From: Nyssa sinensis
Lineage: Eukaryota; Streptophyta; Magnoliopsida; Cornales; Nyssaceae
Length of the DNA: 64,000 bases
NCBI GenBank assembly: GCA_008638375.1
Contig: CM018032.1
Coordinates: 36,739,251 to 36,803,250, forward strand
Direction: 5' to 3'
Shown: positions 38,181 through 49,676 of the stretch, piece after piece
Layout: every line of letters begins with the position of its first letter
Position numbering within the stretch: the first letter of the stretch is position 1
Notes under the pieces: model-generated
Database searches by the model: none
The model's input: the letters and a program-made list of their open reading frames with translations, nothing else
Told to the model about the DNA's origin: nothing
Position numbers and translations under genes: made by a program

Positions 38181-38261
38181 ACTGCATTTCTTCCTTTATT
38201 TTCTTTCTATTTTATATCTAATGATTTATATATATTATAGCAACATATAACACAGCCACAT

Positions 38262-38325
38262 AATGTGGCTCAGTGGTATGATTGCTTACCTTTCCCAAAC
38301 ATGACTTGGGTTCGATTCTCCTTAT
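38262..38325 (+). repeat. tRNA-like module in LTR6 (best example)
   Basis: The A box TGGCTCAGTGG (38266-38276) and B box GGGTTCGATTC (38308-38318) span 53 bases, which is the spacing of a real tRNA. Acceptor-stem pairing is not evident, so it is a tRNA-derived or tRNA-like module, not a gene. Confidence 0.55.
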
Positions 38326-40367
38326 AGGTAGATTTGGCTTTTGTTCTTTTTTATAATAAAAAACAAACACATAGGTTTAAATGGCGTAGTTTTTTAGCTC
38401 GTTACTGTGCCTAACCTGGATCTGACCCAAACCCATATTCGGCCCGAAACCCGATCCATAAACATATCTTCTTCCCTATCGCGACCTGCAGTGTAGCACT
38501 AGAAAACCTTAAAAATTTCAAGGCAACTGTGCAAATTTCTTGATCAAATTTGACCAAGTTTGATTCCAGATGATTCCTGGGACCTTCCAAGTTGATTTGT
38601 ATAGGTTTTATAGATCACATCAAGATACAAACTGGTTTCGAGCTCTCTTGGTCATTCTATAATAGGTTTTGTTCATAGTCATTTCTTGACCAAATGAAGT
38701 GATTCAAACTCCATTGTTCATATTTTTCGAAAAGAATTCGATCCACGTCCTTAAACCTAATCTTGATGCATGTTTAAGAGGTTTCCATTTTCAACTCATG
38801 ACCTGTAAATCCATCTCACTCATCTTAGATCAATTTTAGCTAATTTTTGTTGCAAAACATTTCTTTTGACATGTAGTTTGGGTCTCAAGGTTCACAATAT
38901 TGTTTCGTTTTGATCAAATTTTGAGCTTCTCTTAAAGCTCTTTCAATGGCGACTCGAGTTTTATAGCCCTTTAGCCTAGTTTTCAAGCATATTTTTACTC
39001 TATTTCTACACAAAAACACAAAGGAATTCAAAGGTATAAAAGCTAACATGTATTAAGCTTCAAATCCGATTTTCCTTTTTTTTTGTCTGTCTAGTTGTTG
39101 TTCTTCCTCCCTCTATTTCACACTCAATTTTCTTTCTTTCCTGATTTCAGTTTAATCTCTCTCTCTCTTTCTTCTTATGTTGTGTTCCCTAGTTCTCTCT
39201 CTCCTCTCCTTCTCTCTTTCCCCTTTTAGTTCCTCTTATTCTCTCCCCATTCGATTACTTTAGCTGACCCACACAATCTCCCTCTCTTCCAAGCCAACAA
39301 CTAGCTTCTCTTCAGCACACCGTGTTATAAGTTAATACATTGAGTTGCCACCTCACACTTGAGATCAAGCATGAGGTTGTCTTCAATTACATTCTTTTCA
39401 TTTCCACAAGTTTTCACACTTACACAACTGCACACATATATATATATGTGTGTGCATATGTATATATCTATATACATATTTACACATTAATATATACATG
39501 CACACATATGTTCAACACATTGAAGCATTTTATGCCTATGACATACTAATTGTGTTTCATGTGTATATGTCTTTGGTAGCCTGACTGTATAAAGTCACCC
39601 AAATAAATTGGGTCGGGGTGTTACAACATATATTTGAGAGATAGTTACACAAAAGGAGGTAATCTTGAGACATATTTCCATAACTAGTATAGAGATTGAC
39701 GCATTGACTAAGCTTATACTTAGTGATGTTTTACATCCGATGTTAGATGATTAGGTTTATTTTGGATTTGATGTATTGGACATTGTGTGACATTATCTCA
39801 TCGTTATATGATTTTTTGTTTATATTGAGATGATTTTTTGATGTTATGAGCATACATTTTTAAAGAGATCATCAGGCTTAGATTGACTCTCTCTCTTATA
39901 TGGGCAATCACCTTGGTGTTTGGATAGTAAGGAAGATGAGACGTGAAATCCTTGGACGGTGGAAGAATTTATCTTTGTGCTATATATAGCCTTGATAAGG
40001 TTAATATGAGGTTTTTTTAAGAACCAAGCATGAAGGTTGAGCACAAACCTCATTTAACCTAAATTTAGCCAAATGTGAACCATTAAATAAGCATTAAGAG
40101 AGTGACTGTATTAGGGTGTTCAAGTTAGGTGCTAAGATAACGACTATACTGAGATTTGTACGACATTTATGTTATTTTGTGAGCTTGAAATTCCCAATTA
40201 AATGGGAGCTCCATCGTAGCATATATTTTATATTGTATGTGCTATTGATTCGATCACTAGCAAAGAGTGACTGAATGTGTCCTTGCTCTGTCACTGTGTG
40301 AGCTCTAAGAACCTCTTTGGGTTGGTTCTCATTATGCCCTTCTGACCTAGGATTATGTTATGAAAAA

Positions 40368-42571
40368 GAGTAAATTACACCTACTTCTCCTTAGGTTTCT
40401 GATAATTGTAAAAACCTCCCCTATAGTTTCCGAAATAACACTGTCTTCCTTTTGGTTTCAATGTCGATAACAGATTCCCCCTTGCCGTTAGTTGACCTAA
40501 TAGAGTTTGATGATGTAAGCAATTTTTTTTTATCTAAATACCAATTTTATCCCTTACAAGTCATGGTTAAATGACAAAACTACCCTCACTTTAATAATAC
40601 TTTTTTTAATTAAAAAAAGACAAAATTTCTCCTGCATCTCCTCTCTCACTCTCTCTGCAACCCAAATTCCTCTCTCTCTCTTACAACCCAAATTCTTACT
40701 CGAGGTAGTAGGCAGTGGGTTCATTAGGTTCTCGGGGGTGAAAGTTGTGGTGGCAACCACAGGCGGCGCATTTTAGCGATGTGGGGTTCATGGGTTATAT
40801 ATATCAGTTCCTTCCCAGTTCGTCAACCCCAATTTCTAGTTCGTTTCTATCAGTTCTTCAATAACTAATCAATTTTCACATTGTCAATATATAGTCAGAT
40901 GGTGTGTATATATAATTAATTCATACATTTATAATCCTAAAGTGTGGTGGAGTCGGGCAGTGATTGCTTTGCATTTTAAAGAGAAGATGGTAGAGTTTGG
41001 TAGTGGAGTTAGGGTGGTGGTGGTCTCAACGGTGTATATACATATAGCAGGTCTGATCTTGTGATTATATATATATTGGAGAGAAGCTCACTTACAAGAA
41101 TTGGATTTAAACAAAACCCCGTTGCAATATGTATGCAGAATTTGGTTTTGAACAAAATCCCATTGCAATATATATACACATACACAAAACCATGTCTGCA
41201 ATCCAACAAGTAAAGACCCAAGTCTGTAATATTACTATTTCAAATTAGAAAGAGAGAAAGAGGGCGACGTGGTTAACAGAGAGAGACTGTGAGAGAGTTG
41301 CTTTTGCTTAGATTTTAAAGAGAAGATGGTGGAGTTTGGTCCCTTCATATGAAAAAAAAAAAGGGCTTTGCTTGCTTCAATTACCATTCAAAGCCATCCA
41401 AAAGCATGCCAGAATCAAACACAGAAATTGAAAAGTTGAAACCCAGAACTCAAATTGAAAAACTTGGTGCTCCAGCCCTTCCTCTAAACCCAGAACTGAA
41501 ATTGAAAAATTGTTGAACCAGGAGAGGGCTGGAGCCAAGGAAATCTCAACAGATCTATAGAACACCAAGTTCTTTTTCCAATTTCAAGCCAATTGAAAAC
41601 CCCAATTTCAAGCAAATTTTGGAAAAGGTAACAATAGGAAAACCTGCAACAACACCAAATTGACAGCCACCATCCTCACCAAACCCACCCATAGACCCAT
41701 ACTCTTATCTCACCTTCGACCTCCTATGGGAACCCATTTTGTTGCTGTTAAGAAATACCCTATCGTAGTAAAAGAGGCAAACCTTCTTGGAGCTCTTCCC
41801 TGTTGAATCCAGCGCAGCAGAGGAAGCCATTGGGATAGCAGGTGGAGGTTTGAGTATGATGTGAATAGGATCGCGTCTAGAGACGCAATCAATGGTCCAC
41901 TTTTGGGAGGGTTCAAAGCTCCTAAGCTCGCATCGAATCTGGTTCCTATCCTTTGAGAATCGAAACTCTAGAAGTTTCAGAAAAGAAGATGAGGGTTTTA
42001 TGGTTTTATTAAGGTTTCTTCTACACGGGGATGGAAAGGGAGAGGGAAGGGTTAGAGGTGGAGTGGTCGACATGTGGCCCTCTCTATTATGGTTTTTTGG
42101 TACTGAGAAAGGTACCGGAATGGGGTGATTTTGTTGAATATTGTCCGTTCCGATGGCAGTATTGGCAACATGGGTGGCAGCTATGGCGTCAGTGACATGC
42201 GGTGGTGGTGGAGCGGCCATGGGTGGTGGTGACAGCGACAATTTTGGCCGATGTTGTTCTGGGTAGAGAAAATAAGAGAGAGAGGAGAGAGAGAGAGAGG
42301 GAAGTGAGATGGAGTGGGAGTGGGCAGAGAGAGAGAGAGGAGAGAGAGAGAGTGTGTGTGTGTGTGTGTTGTAATTGAGAGAGAGTAAAAATAAAGAAGA
42401 AAAAATAAAAAAAAATATTATTAAAATATAAGGGTAATTTAGTAAATGGACCAACTCTGTTAACGCCGTTTGGAGACAAGTTCTGACAGGGGGGACAGTG
42501 TTATTTTTGAAACTATAGGGGAGGTTTCTATAATTGTCAGAAACCTCAGGAGAGGTAAGTGTAATTATCCC
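40368..42571. mobile_element. Complete non-autonomous Mutator-like element (M2, possible Pack-MULE)
   Basis: TIRs of about 80-100 bp: the left end GAGTAAATTACACCTAC...CCTCCCCTATAGTTTC...ATAACACTGTC matches the complement of the right end GGGATAATTACACTTAC...CCTCCCCTATAGTTTC...ATAACACTGTC. The 9-bp flanks are tatgaaaaa (40359-40367) and aatgaaaaa (42572-42580), 8 of 9 identical, as expected for the Mutator superfamily. There is no transposase. The interior holds GA/GT microsatellites (42270-42368) and a minus-strand frame starting MAAPPPPHVTDA at 42219 and running to 41705 (about 171 codons), not recognised; it may be captured host sequence. The longer frame 42622-41705 simply runs through the TIR. 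Confidence 0.8.
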
Positions 42572-43508
42572 AATGAAAAAAGGGTTTAATGTTAATACCT
42601 TAGCATGTACCCAAAGGATCATGATTAATGCGGTTCAATGGGGGCATGTCTAAGAAAATGGTTAAGTCCAATTGGATTAGCGTGAGTAATTAGGAAAAAT
42701 GGTTCTGTAATACACTATTATATTTTGACTCATAGCTCGGGCAATTATATTTGTTTTTGTGTTTATCGATATGATCATGAGTACAAGACATATTTGAGGG
42801 TTCAAGCATCATATCGAGATTAGTTCTCGAGAAAGATAAAGGATGTTGAATCTGGTATAGTAGAATAATCTAGGGCATAGACAAGATTACTTTTATTTAG
42901 TAAGGTATTATGTTAGTGTGATGGTAGCTTAGTATAGTACTCCTACCCCAATCTTTCTCGTCTGGTCACATGATCCATTTTTTGTATATAGAAATAAGAT
43001 GTGTAGATGAGAGATATGGATATTCTAGAACTTTCGCTAAATGGATGAGTGGCAGATGTTAGAATTTGGGTCGAGTTTGGCCTGATCCCATAACTCGTAG
43101 TGCATCCACATGGGTTAGCACCATAACACCCTAACCTAATCACTTTGTAATTAGAGTTGGTTAATGGGTATAAGATGAAATTAGTGTGTAATTACACTAT
43201 GTCCATAACCAAGCAAGGATAAATCTTAAACATGATAAAATAGTGAGATAATTATAAGATAGGGAAAAAAAAACTCAAAATGATAAACCAATGCAAAATA
43301 TTAAGCCTAAATATCAAAACTAGTATTATAACTATTTAAGCCTAATTGATAAAATCACATGAAAAGTCTACATTCCATGGGTATAAGGATAATACATCAA
43401 GTGGTTAAAAATATATAATATATGTATATATAATTAATATAACAATAAGTAGAATATGGAATCCTCCATTAACATAAAAAGATAGGGAAAAGGACAAAAA
43501 TTTTAGGC

Positions 43509-43570
43509 CCAAGGTTTGAACCTTAGACCCTTACAAATTTTTCCATAACTTACCCATTAGGCTACTAGCC
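43509..43570 (-). repeat. tRNA-like module in LTR5
   Basis: On the minus strand, a B-box-like GGTTCAAACCT (complement of 43512-43522) is preceded by an A-box-like AGTAGCCTAATGGG. It lies about 390-450 bp from the LTR start. Confidence 0.45.
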
Positions 43571-43996
43571 TATTATTGTTATTAATACTGCTGAAGTATA
43601 TATACACATACATATATATATATACACATACGTATATGCCATTTAACATGCATGAAGGTTGATGTGTCACCATGATAGGGGAGAGGGGGACACATAGCAA
43701 AAAACCTAGAAACTAACCAATAGCAATCCGTACAACAACCATTCTCACATCTATTATACATAATCTCTATGTGTGCATTTGGAGCCAATGGAAAAAGAGA
43801 AACCAGATTGGGGAGAGAAAGAGAGGGAAGAAGAAGAAGAAGGGAGAAGAAATGAGACGCTCAGTTGCATGAACCACTGTTTGAAGAGGGTTCAATAAGA
43901 GAAGTGTATCCTTAGAACAAAAAAAAAAAAGAACTTTAGAAAAGCCATGGAGAAAGAAACTGGAGAGAGAAAATGGAGAGACTTGTAAAAGATCAA

Positions 43997-46900
43997 TGTA
44001 ATATCCCGAAAATCCGATAAGACTAAAACAATAATCGAGCTCATATGAATGAGATAAATTATCAGAAAATATGAGATTAATCCAAAAACACCAAAGATGG
44101 TGTATGCTCGAAAAGTTGACAACCTAGTCAACCGAGTACCAGGATGAATAAGTGAGACCGATATGAAGGATTAATTATAAAAAATAAAATAAATATAATA
44201 TAAGAAATGAACGGGGGACCAAAATCGGTAAAAGAAATAATGATGATACCGAGCCACAAATTTATGCCAAACTTGTCGGTATTTTAGAAATTGATATTTT
44301 GAGCGCCGGAAAAATACACTTGTGAATAAGTGCGAATTTAGTTATATAAAAATATTTCTATATTCATACATGTATATACATGTATATGTACAAGTGTACA
44401 CTATATAATATGTTATAGGTATATTTTTATATTCAGGAAATGAAGCTGCTGGAACATATATGAAAGAAGCTTCATATGAAGCTGCTGGAACCTGCTCAGC
44501 CGAAATAGTTGACCATAACAAAAAGAGGCTGAGATGTATACATATAGATATAGATATATATATATATATATGTGGCAGAAAATTCTTAAAGAAGCTTCTT
44601 GAAGAAGCTAAGAGAATTGACAAAACGGGACAATTCAAGAAGCTTCTAACTTCAGCCAAATCAGTGACAAAGAAAAGAAAATTCTGGACATAGTAATGTA
44701 TAGCTATACATATCTATATAGTTGCAGCCAACCTAGCTAACATGTAAGCAACTAATAAGCAACCGAAAAACCTGAAATAAAGCGAGTGAGAGAGAGATAA
44801 AAGAGATTGATAGAGAAGGCTGAAGCAAGAGGAAGAGAAAGCTGTTGCAGCAGTGCAAGACTGCTATGGATGAAAGAGAAAGAAAACATGCAAAAGCTGT
44901 AGCCGTACAAGTTTCACCATGAATAGAGGAAGATGGAAGCTTCAAGAGTTAAGCCTAAAATCAAGGTATGTGTCAAGATTTCCCTCTTGTACTCTACAGA
45001 GAATTAAAAATCAAAATATGTAGGGCAAATTTGAAAGAAAACTTAAGAAAACCATAGAAAACCAGTCCCTATAACCCACTGTTAAAAATGGATAGAAATT
45101 GAAGACTGAACTAAACTTGATTCCATGCAGGCAACAAGGTAGAAAATGATGTCAGGATTCCAAAACAGTTGGAATCATAACAAATGGTCTAAAAATGACC
45201 ATGTTCTGTTAAAATACAGTGGTTCAGAAAAGATGATAGGTGTCGAAAAAACTATACATTTTAAGGATAAAAACAATTCCAAAAGATTTCTTAATGTTTT
45301 AGGAATGGATCGGTGTAAAAACAGAGGAAATTGGACATGAAAATCATGGGAAAAATGGAAAAATTTGGCTGCAGCTCCGGCCATTGGCGCTAGAGAAGAC
45401 GCCAGAATATCGTGGGGAAGAAGGGTCTATTGGGTTGGACCTGGATCTGGGTCAGGTTGGGACCCGACCGAACTTAAATTAAAGTCATGCAGCGACGTCG
45501 TTTAGAACTTAATTTTAAGTTGCATTTGCCCTGTTTGGTTACAAAAGTAAGGAAATTAGAAATCAGGCTTAAGGATAACCGAACCAGAGATAGGAGTATA
45601 ATAGGGATATTCCATTCCAGTTCACAGTGTGATCTGAACCGGCTGGTTCACAAGGGTTGTAAGCCGATCTAGGGTTTTAACCCAAGAACCCAATGGTTCA
45701 AGGGTTTAAATGAAAAGAATTAAACCAGAACTTTGTTAAATTACGGATTGACCCCAACAGTTCTGCAGAATTCTATTATGGCCCAATTCTAAGGATTTTT
45801 AATGCAAATATACCCCTGGGAATAATTTTATAAGTAAATAAATTATTTTATAAAAAGGGTAAAATGACTATTTTACCCTCGAGTCATAAATAAAGCAAAC
45901 AAAGTCTAAACTAAGATCCGAAAAAGGCTATCCTAGCAGTTTCAAACGTTCCAGACACAATGAAAATGTCAGATTAGATATCTGGGGACTCCGGGGTGGT
46001 CCCACCATAAGATAAAAAATTTAACAAAATGCCCCTAATACAATACGAAGCCCAAATAAAGTCTAAATTGGACTGAAATTGATACCAATAGAAGTCCAAA
46101 TACTTGTGAACTCGTATACATGACTAAATAATGATTCAGGGTCAGAATATCATAAAATATAAAATGACCAAAATACCCTTAAGTGTGGGAAATATAAAGT
46201 AAAGGCCGAATAAAGACCAATCTGATATAATTAACTGTCATAAGTGTAATTATGAAAATTGAGGGGCTAAATAGGACTACGGAACAGTCAATGTATAAAA
46301 TAAAAAAATGATCGATGTGTCCCGATGATCAAAAGCAGATATCAAATGAGATCCAAAAGACTTAAAAATTTATATACAAGCCCTTGTAATAAACTAAAAA
46401 ATGACGAATGCGTCCTTATGACTTAATGAGCTTACCAGAAATATAATGATGAAATAAATATTGATTCAATGTGCTATATATTTCTAATCCATGATTATAG
46501 GATCATTCAAATGACAGAAAATGAGAAAGACAACTATGGGAAAAACTATTGTGATAACCGGATAGAAATGCAATGTTAAGAACTCCAGGTAAGTAATAAT
46601 CGATCTTTGCATGTAGTTCATTCCCAACCATGTCACAGTTCTTCTATACGCATTTGTACTCTTTATTATCATATCAGATCATTTATGATTCCACCATGTG
46701 ATATTGTTTCTCAGTGGAATAACTTAGCTATAATGTTGTATCTTGCTCTTGATTTTCATATCTATTGATGATGTTATGTCCTGATCATGAGATTCCGTAC
46801 ATTTGTGCAAAGGACCATTTTGTACACTTGTACGAAGGGTTAGATGATGTTGTTCTCAACTGCCCGATAACATAGCCATAAAAATCTATAGTTATATTAT

Positions 46901-47843
46901 GTTATCTTGAACCAGTCATGATCCACATTCTTCTCCGTGGAGATAGCATGATCTTGATATTTATTTGTGCTAAATTTGTGCTCAATCACAACGCCATCTA
47001 GATGCGAGTAAGGGGTCCTAACCCGAGTACGGGGTCTTGTCCTGAGTACGGGGACCAGTTTTACATGATTGAGCTCAGTGCTTATGCACACAGGGGGTAG
47101 TCAGGACCCATAATTTATAGCATCCACCAGTTTTGACATCACTATCTATTTATTGAGAATCTTAGTATGATCATGTTCTTGTATGAATGATCAAGTAGTT
47201 GCTCAGCGTTTATTGAGTACTTACTATGATCATTTGAGATTCATTGACGAGCTATGATTGTTATTATTCTTGATCATTGATATTCATTGATGAGCCATGA
47301 TTGTTACTTTGATTAATATTTGTATCTTTGATCATTTCATATATACTGATGAGCTATGATTGTTATATGATATTGACTGGCTATCATATCCTTGTTATTC
47401 AGTTTCTTCTCAGATCATGTACAAATGACAGAGTAGGGGACTTACTTACTTACTGAGCTTAGTTTAGCTCATTATACTTTTCTATATATTTTTCAGGGAT
47501 TGATATAGAGGACAAACAGTAGGACCCAGCAGCGATAGGGTGGACATTTTGACAAATAAAAGTAATAGTAGTACAGTCTTGTAGCACTCCCGTGTATTCA
47601 CGTCCTGGGGACGAGGTGATGACTTAGAAATTTTATAGGCTGTACTTTTGTATAGCAGACTAACATGTACATGTAACCTTTCACTTGATGTCTTCCGACA
47701 GGTATATATATGATGATGTATATGGTTACTTGTTAGTTGCACTAATGGTAGTGTAACAGGATGATCAAGTCCGGTTTGGCGAAAGGGCTGGGTCGGATGG
47801 TTGCGGTTCGTTAACTCGTAGAGGTGGCTTGCGGGTCGTAACA
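43997..47843 (+). mobile_element. Solo LTR (LTR4) nested in LTR5
   Basis: It starts TGTAATATCCCGAAAATCC and ends GCTTGCGGGTCGTAACA. It is flanked by a perfect 5-bp duplication ATCAA (43992-43996 and 47844-47848) and is 3847 bp long. It shares with LTR1 the block around 46475-46580 (gattataggatcattcaaatgac and aactattgtgataac against 13440-13510) and ttagctcattatac-type text near the end (47463). It also shares tttggttacaaaagtaagg (45535) and degenerate stem-loop units near 45950. The open frames inside, including 47482-47844 (minus), are not supported. Confidence 0.85.
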
Positions 47844-49676
47844 ATCAAACTCAAGCAAGGAACTATGGACAGCAGAATTATGGAAACAGACTAAGGCCTT
47901 AAGGTGAGTAATCCTGTAACCCAAATCGGTGGATTTAATATCCTGCTTCAAAAATGCCTATTCTATGCTTTGTGATCGATCTTGAAACAGTAATCTTCTT
48001 TGCACAGCCTTCAAATGTTATTTATATACATTGTTTATAAATAATTCTATGCCTTGGACTTTAATTAAATGTTTTTGATATTATCCTTTGGTATTTGATT
48101 AATGCATATGTGAACCATAACACCCTTTTGGCTTGGAAATGATTTGTGTGGTTTAAATCCTTCATTGTATAATTCAGACGTCCATGAGTAATCTAATCTT
48201 GTGTCTATGTCAGGCCTACCTATGTGGCACTCCGACTCTTTTGTATCCACATAACGCTCCAACTCAATGTGTGGTCTCTATGAAGCTTAACTATGTGGCG
48301 TTCTAACTCAATTATATGTTTACCTATATAGCACTTTAACTCCAGTAATGAGACATACCTACATGGCACTTTGTATTTGTGATGAGACTTACCCACATAC
48401 TGCTCTAACTAAATATTTGATTCTTCGTTATGTGTAATATGTATCTGCTATCCATCTTGTGATATTTGTCATGCGTAATCATCCCTTAGGATTATTATTT
48501 GTTGTATGAATTATTTTTTCGTCATCTATTTTGTGATTTTGATTTCTGAACTATGCTCTTGAAAATGTTATATTTTAGAAATTTGTGTATTTTATTCACT
48601 TGGAATTCTTGGGTTGTTTTCTTATAATTATCCTCTTTTGAAATGTGTCGTACATTATCCTTTAAGATATGTTATCTATTTTTGTGAAAAATTAGTGTCC
48701 ACGGTATTTTGTGTAAAACTCTGATTTTTGCAAACCTATGACAAGATGTAAGAATTACTCACGAGCTTTTCATGAAAGTCACATGGATTTATCCATTCAC
48801 ATTTCAGGTGAACCAAACTAGTAAGGGAGTAATGGTGATGACGGGAAGAAACTAAGGATGTGAATGTAACAAATTTTGTGTATGGGAAAAATAATAGGAC
48901 TCGATGTGTTGTTAATATGATGATGTATCTTTTGACTTATTAACATTATAAGTCTCTTTTGTGGACAAGTGATGTGTTTCTTTTGTTGGACGTACATAAG
49001 GATGTTAATAGAAATGTTATTAGACTTGTGATATCGATGGTGATGTGATCACAGTAATTTTAACTTGATAGCCTCTTATTGATGATTAATGATGTTGTGT
49101 TGTATTAGATGAGTTGTATAAGTGTAGATTCCGTAATTAAATAAAAAGATTTATTACTAGCATTTAAAACTCATTCGATTTTGTATGACCTATCAAGGTA
49201 ATAGTGCCGGTCATTGCTCCTAATCTGCAGAAGGTGGGTTTCGGGTCGTGACAAGAAAATAGGTTAAGATAAGATTAGTTCTTATATATTTGAGATGTGG
49301 TTGGACTCTATGAAAGTCCTAGTCCAACTTGGTGAGAACTAATACTCTCTAATATATATGTGATATATTTTATGTAAATTGGGGCATAGAATTTACATGA
49401 TATACAATACATCTCTCTCCCTTCTAGTTTCTCTCTCTAGAATTCTCCCTTGGGTTACTATTTAGAAACCCATGTTTTTGGATTGTGGAAATATATTAAC
49501 AATTCGAATAGTCGTGCTATACATGAAGAGATCTCACTAAGATGTTCCATTTGTGACTGTGAAGCTCGTAACACAAACATGGTGGATCTTGGGTAATTTT
49601 ACAGATTTGGACAATGGACTATGACCCGTATCCGACACAAGTATTTTATATAAATATCTTGTATAAACCAAAGCTT

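Larger units (their letters stand above)
36292..39625 (-). mobile_element. Solo LTR (LTR6), minus orientation
   Basis: The minus strand starts TGTAACACCCCGACCC at 39625 and ends GGGATGTGACA at 36292. It is flanked by a perfect 5-bp duplication ACATA (36287-36291 and 39626-39630). It is 3334 bp long. Copy B of the host repeat lacks it at the matching site (near 54358). It carries two tRNA-like modules (38118-38180, 38262-38325), a (TA)n run (38061-38082) and a CT-rich tract (39150-39250). Confidence 0.85.
43122..49253 (+). mobile_element. LTR (LTR5) interrupted by LTR4
   Basis: It starts CATAACACCCTAACC (a TG-to-CA change from TGTAACACCC) and ends TTTCGGGTCGTGACA at 49253. It is about 2.28 kb without LTR4. 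The flanks agcac and agaaa are only 3 of 5 alike, so the insertion is old or the duplication has decayed. It carries a tRNA-like module at 43509-43570. Repeat A resumes right after it. Confidence 0.65.
35530..49676 (+). repeat. Repeat copy A, in four pieces separated by insertions
   Basis: The pieces 35530-36291, 39626-40367, 42572-43121 and 49254-49676 line up in order with the uninterrupted copy B at 53620-55800. Shared text includes ttctcattttgtcttgag, ttattttggatttgatgtat, tgtttatcgatatgatcatg, ggatgttgaat and actatgacccgtat. The gaps are LTR6, MULE M2 and LTR5 (with LTR4 inside). The nature of the repeat is unknown; it has no coding potential. Confidence 0.75.

Noticed and set aside
38262..38325. 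tRNA gene
   Set aside because: The internal boxes are good, but no acceptor stem, convincing anticodon arm or terminator was found, and it lies inside a solo LTR.
41705..42622. 305-residue open frame, the second longest in the window
   Set aside because: It runs from outside the MULE through its right TIR and GA/GT simple repeats. No domain was recognised; only the inner 171 codons might derive from a captured gene.
46897..47091. Coding repeat (Arg-Thr-Arg) or tandem array near 47010
   Set aside because: Two or three copies of gagtacgggg text give a chance frame in solo LTR4; too short to call.
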